A stretch of 64,000 nt of DNA from Paenibacillus sp. HB172176 (lineage in GTDB: Bacteria > Bacillota > Bacilli > Paenibacillales > Paenibacillaceae). This document shows positions 37,655 to 46,357 of the stretch, piece after piece (position 1 is the stretch's first letter; each line of letters opens with the position of its first letter). A model generated the notes under the pieces. That model made no database searches. It saw only the letters and a program-made list of their open reading frames with translations, and was not told the origin of the DNA. The stretch lies in the NCBI RefSeq assembly GCF_011947265.1, contig NZ_JAATHD010000004.1, positions 310,001-374,000 on the forward strand. Direction: 5' to 3'. Made by a program: the position numbers and the translations under genes.

Positions 37655-40600
37655 ATGGTCAAAAAGGCGAAGGCGATGCTTCACGGTTTGCTTGCTGTCA
37701 TCTTGCTTTCAGGAGCTGCTGCAATCCCGTATGCCTCAAAAAGTTATGCCGAGGCTGATTCGAACGGCATTCATGAAATCGCGATGGATGGCGGATTCGA
37801 GGTGCCGACAGAGGGATTGCTGAACTATCCCGCCGATACGGCAGTGGATGCGGAAGGGAATATTTTTGTAGCGGATCAGTATAACAACCGCATTCAAGAG
37901 CTGGACAAGAACGGCAACTTCATAGCCATGTGGGGCTCTGAAGGCAGCGGCGAGGGACAGTTCAGATCGCCGAGCAAGCTCGTCCTGGATGGGGACGGCA
38001 ACATTTACGTGCTGGATTCCGGCAATCATCGCATTCAGAAATTTGATGCAAATAGGCAGTTTATCGCGGAATGGGGCAGCAACGGCTCTGGGGACGGGCA
38101 GTTTATCGAGCCATCCGGCCTCGCAATGGATGCTGACGGCAATCTCTATGTTCTCGATAAAAATAGATGCACTGTTCAAATTTTCACTTCAGATGGCGCG
38201 TTCGTCGAGAAATGGGACAAACAGGGCAATGCTGTCGGACAGTTGTCGATGCCAAGCGGAATCGCACTCGACAACAGCGGCAATGTGTACGTAGTGGATC
38301 GAAATGATCAACAAGTCGTGAAATATGCTTCTGACGGCACCTATATCTTGGAGTTTGGAAGCCGCGGCGGTGGAGATGGACAGTTGTTCAATGCGGAAGA
38401 CGTTGCGGTGGATGCTGACGGTAATATCTATGTCGCGGACACCTACAATCATCGGATAGAGAAATTCGATTCAAGCGGCGGCTATGTGAGCGCGTGGGGA
38501 AGCCAGGGCGATGAGGACGGGCAATTCATTTATCCGGCCAGCGTGACCGTTGACGCGGACAATCATATCTATGTCGCGGACAGCAATAATAATCGGATTC
38601 AGATATTTGACGAGGACGGGACTTTTCTGATGAAATGGGGAACCGGCGGGAATGTAGAGATATCTCCCGATTCTATCGCAACGGATCGTTCCGGCAATAT
38701 CTATATGACAGAGTCTGGCGCTTCCAGAGTATTGAAATTTGATGCATCCGGGCATTATTTGCGGCAATGGGGCAGTTATGGCAGCGAAGATGGACAGTTT
38801 ATGTCTCCTTCCGACATCGCTATCGATGAAGAGGATGATGTTTATGTCGTTGACAGTTGGAATAGCAGAGTGCAAAAATTCGATGCGGACGGCAATTTTC
38901 TTCTGCAGTGGGGCGGCTACGGCGGCAATGCCGGCGAGTTTCATTATACGAAAGCATTGACGGTGGACAAGGATCAGCAGGTATATGTGGTCGATGATAA
39001 CCGCCGGCTGCAGAAGTTTGATTCAAACGGGAATTACATATCCGAATGGCAATTGGATCCCAAGAGTGAATCGGATTTATTTTTCCCGGCAGCGGTTAAT
39101 CTCTCTGTGGATGGGGGCGGGGATCTCTATGTTTCATATGGGGGCGAGGACAGCTACGTTCAGAAGTACGATGCATTCGGAAATCTCCTGCTGGAATGGG
39201 GAGAAACGGGCGCTGAAGCGGGTCAATTCGATGATGTAAAAGATATTGCTGTTGATGCATATGGGAATGTGTATGCGGTCGACTTTAACAATGGCCGTAT
39301 TCAGCAATTCGACTCGAGCGGAGTCTTCCTGAAGGAGTGGGACTTTGCCGTTCCCGATACATGGACATATGAAATTCCTTATCAGTTGACGGTGGATCGC
39401 AATGGATGGATGTATGCCCTTCAGAAGACCATGTTCTCTAGTAACAATTCGATTCATGTATACAGCGCGAATGATAATGCGGATTTGGCTGGAGCTTCCG
39501 TATCGAGCGGAGGGACGAAGCCGGTGTTTGCCGGAGGAGATGCGGGTCCTTATCGAGTGTTTGTGCCAGACGACCTGGAGGAGCTGTTGATGACGCTTCA
39601 AACGGCTGATCCTATGGCGAGTGTGGCGGTCGCTGCTTCATCGGGAAGGGTCGAGGGAACAGCGCTGGACGGATCGATGCAGTACGCCGTTCCATTAGAA
39701 TCGGAGAACGGCGTTATCTCCGTTCGCGTTACTGCGTGGGATGGCATAACGAGCAAAGAATATGTCTTTCAGGCGCTGCGAATGAGCGGAACTGCCTTGT
39801 TGGCCGGATTGACGATTGATCAAGGGGATGTCCAGCCTGGTTTCTCTTCGGAAATCCTTGGCTACTCGGCAGAGGTGGAGCATCAAGTAAACACCGTTCA
39901 GCTAGCGTTAATGAAGGCTGATTTAACGCAACAATTAACCGTGACGGGAGCAACATATGACTCCACGGTTACTGATTCGGTCTACCTCTATACGGCGAGC
40001 CTGGTTGACGGTGTGAATCCAATTACCATTGAAGTGGCTGCTCAGGATGATACAAGCAATCTGTATACGCTGGAGCTGACGCGCCATGCGGAGGAAACAA
40101 GCGGCGGCGGCTCCAACGGCGGCTCGGGCGATGGCAGCGGTGGCGGAACCGGCAACGGTGGAGGAACAGGCAACGGCGACGGCGCTGGAACTGGCGGGGA
40201 CACAGGAGGAGGAACTGGCAGTGAGACTGGCGGCGGCACAGGCGGAGGAACCGGCAACGGAACTGGTAGCGACACAGGCGGAGGTACTGGCAGCGAGACT
40301 GGCGGCGGCACAGACGGAGGAAGTGGCAGCGAAACTGGCAGTGAGACTGGTGATGACACGGGGGACGGTTCGAACGGCGACACCGCTGTGGAGCAGCCGA
40401 CGGGCGAGACCGGGACCCTTCCGATCTCCTTCGGCGATATAGCCGGACACTGGGCACAGGCGAATATAGAAGCGGCCTATAAGAAAGGGCTGGTCCACGG
40501 GTATGACAATGGCACATTCAAGCCGGAGGGGATCGTTACCCGGGCGGAGTTTATCGTGATGCTGATGAACGCTCTGCAGCTATTGGATGAAGAGGGAGCG

Positions 40601-40990
40601 CTGGAGCTTGACCATTCATTCCCGTTGCTTGCATTCACAGATGCTTCCGGCATAGGCGATTGGGCTAACGACTCGATCAGCATGGCCGTTAGAGCCGGCA
40701 TGATCAGCGGATATCCGGATGGAACCTTCCGTCCGGGCGCCAGCATCACCCGTGCCGAAATGGCTGTGATGGTTATGAAAGGTCTGGATGCTCTGGGGCT
40801 GGATACGATAGCAGCGCCTTCGACAACCTCGTTCGCCGATGACGGCGACATTCCGGTATGGGCAAGAGGCGCGGCTTCGGCCTTGTTCGAGCAAGGCATT
40901 CTATTAGGAACGGGCGGCAATCGATTCGCTCCTGTTCGAACGGCTACAAGAGCCGAAGCGGTTACGATTCTATTGCGCTTGTTTGAATAG
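37655..40990 (+). CDS. NHL-repeat SLH-domain surface protein
   Basis: A secreted 1111-residue protein. Order: signal peptide (AMLHGLLAVILLSGAAAI, cut after SYAEA), at least ten NHL repeats (about 45-600, typified by VDAEGNIFVADQYNNRIQ), a cadherin-like beta-sandwich part (about 605-815), a Gly/Thr/Ser/Asp linker (about 820-915) and three SLH domains (about 920-1110, e.g. GHWAQANIEAAYKKGLVHGY). NHL repeats form beta-propellers used for binding. The linker DNA is highly repetitive (40100-40380), so expansion is possible. The gene lies right behind the kinase/SARP operon with its own promoter region. Confidence 0.92.
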   Translation: MVKKAKAMLHGLLAVILLSGAAAIPYASKSYAEADSNGIHEIAMDGGFEVPTEGLLNYPADTAVDAEGNIFVADQYNNRIQELDKNGNFIAMWGSEGSGEGQFRSPSKLVLDGDGNIYVLDSGNHRIQKFDANRQFIAEWGSNGSGDGQFIEPSGLAMDADGNLYVLDKNRCTVQIFTSDGAFVEKWDKQGNAVGQLSMPSGIALDNSGNVYVVDRNDQQVVKYASDGTYILEFGSRGGGDGQLFNAEDVAVDADGNIYVADTYNHRIEKFDSSGGYVSAWGSQGDEDGQFIYPASVTVDADNHIYVADSNNNRIQIFDEDGTFLMKWGTGGNVEISPDSIATDRSGNIYMTESGASRVLKFDASGHYLRQWGSYGSEDGQFMSPSDIAIDEEDDVYVVDSWNSRVQKFDADGNFLLQWGGYGGNAGEFHYTKALTVDKDQQVYVVDDNRRLQKFDSNGNYISEWQLDPKSESDLFFPAAVNLSVDGGGDLYVSYGGEDSYVQKYDAFGNLLLEWGETGAEAGQFDDVKDIAVDAYGNVYAVDFNNGRIQQFDSSGVFLKEWDFAVPDTWTYEIPYQLTVDRNGWMYALQKTMFSSNNSIHVYSANDNADLAGASVSSGGTKPVFAGGDAGPYRVFVPDDLEELLMTLQTADPMASVAVAASSGRVEGTALDGSMQYAVPLESENGVISVRVTAWDGITSKEYVFQALRMSGTALLAGLTIDQGDVQPGFSSEILGYSAEVEHQVNTVQLALMKADLTQQLTVTGATYDSTVTDSVYLYTASLVDGVNPITIEVAAQDDTSNLYTLELTRHAEETSGGGSNGGSGDGSGGGTGNGGGTGNGDGAGTGGDTGGGTGSETGGGTGGGTGNGTGSDTGGGTGSETGGGTDGGSGSETGSETGDDTGDGSNGDTAVEQPTGETGTLPISFGDIAGHWAQANIEAAYKKGLVHGYDNGTFKPEGIVTRAEFIVMLMNALQLLDEEGALELDHSFPLLAFTDASGIGDWANDSISMAVRAGMISGYPDGTFRPGASITRAEMAVMVMKGLDALGLDTIAAPSTTSFADDGDIPVWARGAASALFEQGILLGTGGNRFAPVRTATRAEAVTILLRLFE

Positions 40991-41016
40991 AATAAAAGTT
41001 AAATCGAACGAAGTGG

Positions 41017-41047
41017 CAATACAGAATTTCTGTATTGTCTTTTTTTA
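41017..41047 (+). terminator. Terminator of the NHL/SLH gene
   Basis: CAATACAGAA pairs with TTCTGTATTG, then a run of T. Confidence 0.85.
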
Positions 41048-41157
41048 TTTTCGTTCTAATATGCAAGCGTTCAATGAGGCGGGGGATAGCCGAAAGGGCC
41101 TGAAGCTGTTACGATTAGGCGAGAAGAAAGCAATCCCGTGATTTGGAGGAACGAGTG

Positions 41158-42543
41158 ATGAGAGGGAATAAAGGGAGTCGAGTGAAAGAGGCGGAGCTGT
41201 CGGGGCAATGGTCGGAGGAACAACGGCAGAAGCTCTTCAAACGTTCTTTATGGATTGTGGCACTGTCGCAAATGTTCGGCGGAGCGGGGTTGGCCGCGGG
41301 AATTACAGTCGGCGCACTGCTTGCGCAGGATATGCTGGGAACGGACAGCTTCGCCGGAGCGCCGGTAGCGCTTATCACGCTGGGATCGGCTGTAACGGCA
41401 CTGTTCGTCGGTAGGCTGTCGCAGCGCGCGGGGAGACGAAATGGACTTGCGACGGGCTTTTTGCTCGGCGGCATCGGGGCGCTTGGCGTTATTTTCGCTG
41501 CCGTTACAGGGAGTGCCGCGATGTTGTTCGCATCGCTGCTGGTCTATGGAGCGGGTACGTCGACGAATTTGCAAGCGCGATATGCAGCGACCGATTTGGC
41601 AGCGCCGAACAAGCGGGCGACGGCAATCAGCACCGCAATGGTGGCGACAACCTTCGGCGCTGTAGCAGGTCCGAATCTGGTCGATGTGATGGGGAATGTC
41701 GCTGATTCGATGGGCATTCCGAGATTGGCGGGGCCGTTCCTGCTTGCGGCCGCAGCTTTCCTGCTGGCAGGGGCAGTGCTGTTTGTCCTGCTTAGACCCG
41801 ATCCTCTGCTAATCGCGCAAGCGATTGCGAAAGAGCGGGAAGCCTCTGCAAAGCGGGAGGGGCAAGCGGGGGTAGCGGGCAGTCGATCGGCAAACACGGG
41901 AACCCCCTGGGCGTCGTCAACAGGGTCAAACACGGGAAGCTCGGCCGAGCTGTCATCATCAGCGGACAAACGGGGCATCGTTGTCGGCGCCGCTGTCATG
42001 ATCATGACTCAAATTGTGATGGTCGCCATTATGACGATGACGCCGGTTCATATGAAGATGCATGGACATGGACTCGGGGACGTCGGTCTCGTCATCGGCA
42101 TTCATGTCGGCGCGATGTATTTGCCATCCCTGTTTACAGGCGTGTTGGTTGACAAAATAGGCAGGATTGCCATGACAGTGGCGGCAGGCATAACCTTGCT
42201 CGGTGCAGGTATTCTCGCGGCTGCGGCACCCGGCGATTCGATGCCGGGACTGACTATAGCGCTCGCCTTGCTGGGCATCGGCTGGAACTTCGGCTTGATC
42301 AGCGGCACGACGCTTATTGTCGATGCGACAACTGCTTCGACCCGCGCCAAGACGCAGGGCTCGGTCGATGTATTGATTGCGCTGACCGGAGCATCAAGCG
42401 GCGCGATGTCCGGCGTCATCGCGTCGCATACGAGCTATTCGACTCTCGCGTTAGGCGGGGGCTTCCTTGCGCTGCTGCTCGTTCCGGTTGTCATTTGGTC
42501 GCTGGGCAGGCGGGAAATGGAGACGATTGAAGCGAGCGGTTGA
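41158..42543 (+). CDS. MFS transporter
   Basis: A 461-residue major-facilitator protein with two six-helix halves and a charged central loop (about 220-275) rich in Ser and Gly. RLSQRAGRRNG matches the loop 2-3 signature and VDKIGRIAM its counterpart in the second half. TSTNLQARYAATDLA is seen in many firmicute MFS exporters of unknown substrate. The ATG at 41158 has TTGGAGGA seven bases upstream; a TTG further up (41143) overlaps that site. A drug or metabolite exporter is likely. Confidence 0.88.
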   Translation: MRGNKGSRVKEAELSGQWSEEQRQKLFKRSLWIVALSQMFGGAGLAAGITVGALLAQDMLGTDSFAGAPVALITLGSAVTALFVGRLSQRAGRRNGLATGFLLGGIGALGVIFAAVTGSAAMLFASLLVYGAGTSTNLQARYAATDLAAPNKRATAISTAMVATTFGAVAGPNLVDVMGNVADSMGIPRLAGPFLLAAAAFLLAGAVLFVLLRPDPLLIAQAIAKEREASAKREGQAGVAGSRSANTGTPWASSTGSNTGSSAELSSSADKRGIVVGAAVMIMTQIVMVAIMTMTPVHMKMHGHGLGDVGLVIGIHVGAMYLPSLFTGVLVDKIGRIAMTVAAGITLLGAGILAAAAPGDSMPGLTIALALLGIGWNFGLISGTTLIVDATTASTRAKTQGSVDVLIALTGASSGAMSGVIASHTSYSTLALGGGFLALLLVPVVIWSLGRREMETIEASG

Positions 42544-42632
42544 ATGGCGGGATGTAGGAGCCGCGGGATTGGTATAGCAGATGTAACATATTTATAAGAG
42601 ATGCTAGTAGAGGACAGGCGATCCATGTAAGA

Positions 42633-42662
42633 CACGGCAGTGCCGTGCCTATTCTTATCTGA
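42633..42662 (+). terminator. Possible terminator of the MFS gene
   Basis: CACGGCA-G-TGCCGTG hairpin about 90 bp behind the stop. The T-rich tract after it is interrupted. Confidence 0.45.
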
Positions 42663-42666
42663 TTTT

Positions 42667-42921
42667 TCAAAGTGCTGCATCGCCCAAGTAGCCTTCCAGC
42701 GGCTTCTTTATATCGGGCCATTTGCTCACAATCATGCTGTAGAAGTTTTTGTGGATTCTGCATGCCCATAGTTGCTGGATGTTCCCGATGATGTTAATTC
42801 TGCTCGTTGAAGGGTCCGGCGGAGGTATAAAGTCGGTATAGTGGTCGGTGAAACGAAGTCCAGCGGTTAATGTTCCACCAGAGAGAGTCGGTGTAACGGT
42901 TATTTCTTTGCTGACGGACAT
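42667..42921 (-). CDS. Hypothetical 84-residue protein, doubtful
   Basis: An open frame of 84 codons with a protein-like composition (RFTDHYTDFIPPPDPSTSRI; SKWPDIKKPLEGYLGDAAL). I do not recognise it. There is no good ribosome site, a stop codon stands directly before the ATG, and the ATG lies inside the 83-bp palindromic element B. It may be a chance frame or the 3' part of a gene broken by that element. Confidence 0.35.
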   Translation of the reverse strand: MSVSKEITVTPTLSGGTLTAGLRFTDHYTDFIPPPDPSTSRINIIGNIQQLWACRIHKNFYSMIVSKWPDIKKPLEGYLGDAAL

Positions 42922-42994
42922 TTACGCTTCTTAGAAAGCAAATGGGGCTATTTTTTTGCTCAGACTGCCCGCTAAGGTGACGAAATGTCCGTTA
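42912..42994. repeat. 83-bp palindromic intergenic element, copy B
   Basis: Ends TGACGGA and TCCGTTA, with ACGCTTCTTAG and CTAAG inside. Same length and ends as copy A at 19699-19781. Confidence 0.65.
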
Positions 42995-43013
42995 GAGCAG
43001 AAGTCAGAGAAAG

Positions 43014-43045
43014 GCCCGGACGTCCAACAGGACGGCCGGGCTTCG
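43014..43045 (-). terminator. Terminator of the abfA operon
   Basis: GCCCGG(A)CGTCC / GGACG(G)CCGGGC stem with AACA loop, downstream of the minus-strand genes. The minus-strand side is followed by CTTTCTCT. Confidence 0.6.
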
Positions 43046-43099
43046 TTTGCGTTTATACATTCAGGCGGAGCAAGCTCATGAAGGAACAACGCTGTCCGG

Positions 43100-43465
43100 T
43101 CATGCCCACTTCGAGCCGTGAGGCGAAGGGCAGCGGGTTGAGTCGAGCTTCGCTTTGATCTCCATGAGCGCTCCGGACCAGCGGCAGGTGGTGCCCCAGC
43201 GATAATCGGAGCAGCCGCCGCAGGTCGACAAGCGGCGTAAAAACTCCGATTCGGTAACCAGCTTCACGCTGCCAGGCCGAAGGAGGATGTCGCCGCCATA
43301 CAGCTCAGCGATCTCCTCCGGCTTCACATGAACGCTTGCGGAGCAGCCCTTGCAATTGGGAACGACAGCATCCAGCTCATGCTCGCTCGATCTGTCGGGC
43401 TTGTTGGGGGCTGCTGCTGGCGTCCCGAACCTGTTAGCTTCAGCCTTCACAGGACGATTCATCAT
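43100..43465 (-). CDS. Small cysteine-rich protein (DUF6171-like)
   Basis: A 121-residue protein that I recognise as DUF6171-like. It has CKGC, CGGC, CRW and CPSP cysteines in the order typical of that family, probably binding zinc. The first 35 or so residues are low-complexity. It starts 14 bp behind the arabinofuranosidase gene and is probably cotranscribed. The function is unknown. Confidence 0.7.
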   Translation of the reverse strand: MMNRPVKAEANRFGTPAAAPNKPDRSSEHELDAVVPNCKGCSASVHVKPEEIAELYGGDILLRPGSVKLVTESEFLRRLSTCGGCSDYRWGTTCRWSGALMEIKAKLDSTRCPSPHGSKWA

Positions 43466-43479
43466 CGCGAGGTCAGCTC

Positions 43480-44958
43480 TTATGCCAAGCGCAGCGTCAC
43501 GACGGAATGCGCGGGAAGCGTCACGTACAGCTTCTCTCCATCCATGCGATAACTTGTGAACGCCTCTGAAATGACAGCCTCGGGAGCTTCAAAGCTGTTA
43601 TGGGCGTTAATAGAGCCCGCAGTAACCGCCGTGCCGGAAATTTCGCTGCCAGCATATCCTCGAACATCGCATTCCACCTCAAGCGAATCGCTATGATGCA
43701 GATTGCAGAGGGAAACGTTCACGGCGCCGCTGTCATCCATCGAGGCGGATGCGCTCAGTTGGTCCAGATGCTTGCCTTCCATCGTATAAGCTGGGCTCTG
43801 CAGCTCGACAGGAATGTACTTCGCATCCTGATGCACCTTGTACATGTCGAAGACATGGTAGGTTGGCGTCAGCAGCATGTCCGCGCCTTCGGTCAGAATG
43901 ACAGCTTGAAGCACGTTGACGACCTGAGCGATATTCGTCATCTGCACGCGCTCGCTGTGATGATGGAACAGGTTGAGATTAATGCCGGCGATCAGCGCGT
44001 CGCGAATTGTGTTCTGCTGATAGAGGAAGCCAGGATTCGTGCCCGGCTCCACATTGTACCAAGTGCCCCATTCGTCGACCATAAGCGCAACTCTCTTCTC
44101 CGGGTCATACTTGTCCATAATTGCAGAATGCCGCACCAGCAGCTCTTCCATCTTCATCGTTTCTTGCAGCGTTTGAAACCATTCCTTCTCGCCGAATTCG
44201 GTCGCGGAGCCTTTGTCCTGCCACACGCCGGTTGGAACGGTGTAATAGTGGAGGGAGAGGCCGTCCATATGCTTGGCCGCTTCGCGCATCAGCACCTCGG
44301 TCCAGTTGTAATCGAAGCTGTTGGCTCCACAGGCGATTTTGAAGATGCGATTATCCCCGTAATTCCTCACATAGCAAGCATACTGGCGATACAAATCCGC
44401 GTAGTATTCCGGACGCATATTGCCGCCGCAGCCCCAATTCTCGTTCCCCACGCCAAAATAAGTCAGCTTCCAAGGCTCCTCGCGGCCGTTCTCCTTGCGA
44501 AGATTCGCCATTGGCGACTCGCCGTCGAAGGTCATATACTCGACCCATTCGGACATCTCCTGAACCGTGCCGCTGCCCACGTTGCCGCTAATATACGGCT
44601 CGGCGCCGATCAGCTCGCACAGGCGCAGAAATTCATGCGTGCCGAAATGATTGTTCTCGACAACGCCGCCCCAATGCGTGTTGATCATCCGCTTGCGGTT
44701 CTCGGCAGGTCCAATGCCGTCCTTCCAGTGATATTCATCCGCGAAGCAGCCTCCCGGCCAGCGGAGCACGGGGATCTTCAGAGCTTTCAACGCCTCCAGC
44801 ACGTCGTTGCGCATGCCTTCGGTATTCGGAATCGGGGAGTCATGTCCGACCCAGATGCCTTCATAGATGCAGCGTCCGAGATGCTCGGAGAAATGGCTGT
44901 AAATATTCTTGTTAATGATATGTTTTGGTGAGTTCGCGTGAATCGTTAATTTGGCCAT
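43480..44958 (-). CDS. abfA: Alpha-L-arabinofuranosidase, GH51
   Basis: Removes terminal arabinofuranose from arabinan and arabinoxylan oligomers, acting in the cytoplasm (no signal peptide). The 492-residue protein has the GH51 acid/base Glu173 in GVGNENWG and the nucleophile Glu296 in MVDEWGTWY, plus the [13 protein letters not shown] segment. A C-terminal beta-sandwich follows. I start at [10 protein letters not shown] because AAAGGAG lies nine bases before that ATG. The GntR/LacI-type regulator is just upstream and divergent GH43 lies beyond: a compact arabinan locus. Confidence 0.95.
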   Translation of the reverse strand: MAKLTIHANSPKHIINKNIYSHFSEHLGRCIYEGIWVGHDSPIPNTEGMRNDVLEALKALKIPVLRWPGGCFADEYHWKDGIGPAENRKRMINTHWGGVVENNHFGTHEFLRLCELIGAEPYISGNVGSGTVQEMSEWVEYMTFDGESPMANLRKENGREEPWKLTYFGVGNENWGCGGNMRPEYYADLYRQYACYVRNYGDNRIFKIACGANSFDYNWTEVLMREAAKHMDGLSLHYYTVPTGVWQDKGSATEFGEKEWFQTLQETMKMEELLVRHSAIMDKYDPEKRVALMVDEWGTWYNVEPGTNPGFLYQQNTIRDALIAGINLNLFHHHSERVQMTNIAQVVNVLQAVILTEGADMLLTPTYHVFDMYKVHQDAKYIPVELQSPAYTMEGKHLDQLSASASMDDSGAVNVSLCNLHHSDSLEVECDVRGYAGSEISGTAVTAGSINAHNSFEAPEAVISEAFTSYRMDGEKLYVTLPAHSVVTLRLA

Positions 44959-44965
44959 GAGAGAT

Positions 44966-46120
44966 CTACTCCTTTGTTTTCTTCGCGGCAACCGACGCCC
45001 GACTGACGAGTGCGGCTGTCAGAATGATTTGTTCAGACTTCGGAGAAGTCTGCTTGCTGTTCTTGTGAATGACGGACAACAATTCTTCGACGATATGCTT
45101 GGCGTCGAGGCTGAACGTAGTCAGCTTGGGCGCAATCTGGGATGCGAGCGGGATATCGTCGCAGCCGATGATCGAGACTTCATCCGGCACCTTGCGGCCT
45201 TGCTCGCGAAGGCCTTGTATGCAGCCTGCGGCCATCCAGTCGTTGACGGCGAAGATTGCGTCCGGAAGGAAGGTTGAGCTGGAGCCCGAGCCAGGGTCTG
45301 AGCTAGAGCTCGTATCCGCGTCCGAATCTGAACCAGCATCCGACCCGGCGCCCGAGTCAGCGTCTAACTCGGCGTCCGGGCCGGGCCGCCCAGACATCGG
45401 CCCCGCAAGGAGGCTGTCCGCGGCGCGCCGGCCGCCTTCCCAGTTCATCTTCTCCGTGATGACGGTGACTTTGGCTTCCTGCTGCTGGCAAAACGCGAGG
45501 AAACCTTGCTTCCGAAGACGCGAGGACTCGTAGCGGTCCGGTCCGGCAAGCAGGGCGAAGCTGCGATGCCCGGCATCATGCAGCGTCTTGGCGGCCTTGC
45601 TTCCGATGCGGTAGTCGTCGTAATAGATCTGAATGATATCTTCGCGATGCGCATACCGTACGGTGGAATAGAGCTGACCGGTCGCCGAGCGCATAAGATC
45701 CAGCAGTTCGTCATCCATCTGGCCGATTAGAATAAGCGGACTCGGCACCGCGCCGCCTGCCAGTCTGTCCGGCGTCACCATGGAAAGCTTGATGGCTTGC
45801 TTGGCGGCCAAATTCGTGATTTCAACGAGAAAATTGGTGTAATACGGGTCATTGCCTTTAATATCCGGCGAGCACATGACGTACATGGTGTCAAGCTTCA
45901 CGGCGGGCACGATATAGGTGCCTTTGCCTTGCAATTGCACGAGCAGTCCTTCCCGCACGAGCGTCTGAATGGCGGACCGCACGCTGACGCGGCTTGCCTC
46001 GAAGCTTTCGGACAAGTTGCGTTCCGATGGGATTTTCACTAGTTGATCGGTCTGCAGCTCATGAATTTGCCGCCTGAGCTGTTCCGTTAATTTTTCTTTG
46101 AGAAGCGGAGATTTCTTCAT
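44966..46120 (-). CDS. AraR-like transcription repressor (GntR DNA-binding, LacI-type sensor)
   Basis: A 384-residue regulator: an N-terminal GntR winged helix (about 5-70; [20 protein letters not shown]) fused to a periplasmic-binding-protein-like sugar domain (about 80-384), the AraR architecture. Arabinose is the likely effector. Unusually, about 40 residues rich in Asp, Ser and Gly (about 241-283) are inserted in the sensor domain before the [10 protein letters not shown] strand. abfA follows seven bases after its stop. The 18-bp palindrome at 46151 is a likely operator. Confidence 0.88.
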   Translation of the reverse strand: MKKSPLLKEKLTEQLRRQIHELQTDQLVKIPSERNLSESFEASRVSVRSAIQTLVREGLLVQLQGKGTYIVPAVKLDTMYVMCSPDIKGNDPYYTNFLVEITNLAAKQAIKLSMVTPDRLAGGAVPSPLILIGQMDDELLDLMRSATGQLYSTVRYAHREDIIQIYYDDYRIGSKAAKTLHDAGHRSFALLAGPDRYESSRLRKQGFLAFCQQQEAKVTVITEKMNWEGGRRAADSLLAGPMSGRPGPDAELDADSGAGSDAGSDSDADTSSSSDPGSGSSSTFLPDAIFAVNDWMAAGCIQGLREQGRKVPDEVSIIGCDDIPLASQIAPKLTTFSLDAKHIVEELLSVIHKNSKQTSPKSEQIILTAALVSRASVAAKKTKE

Positions 46121-46150
46121 CCCGGGGTACCACCTATCTGTTCATACCAA

Positions 46151-46168
46151 TATTAAATCGATTTAATA
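46151..46168. promoter_or_regulatory. Perfect 18-bp palindrome, candidate AraR-like operator
   Basis: TATTAAATCGATTTAATA lies between the divergent regulator/abfA operon and the GH43 gene, about 30 bp before the regulator start. Position and symmetry suggest that the regulator binds here and controls both sides. Confidence 0.6.
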
Positions 46169-46357
46169 CCAATACAATACCACTGGGAGAGTCGAACGTC
46201 CAGCCCCAATTTTGAAATGCAGCAGGGAATCTGCGAAAGGGAATCATCCCGGTAGAGTGATATTGTACAAGAAATCATGAATTGTATTCTTTTCTTTTGC
46301 GGCAGCCTCCGATATGATGGCGAGTGACGACCATCATGATGAGGAGGAATAGAACAG

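Noticed and set aside
40042..40517. Proline- or serine-rich minus-strand frames opposite the SLH linker
   Set aside because: They are the complement of the repetitive Gly/Thr linker codons.
43600..44931. 443-codon open frame on the plus strand opposite abfA
   Set aside because: Antisense shadow of the GH51 gene, which has complete catalytic motifs on the minus strand.
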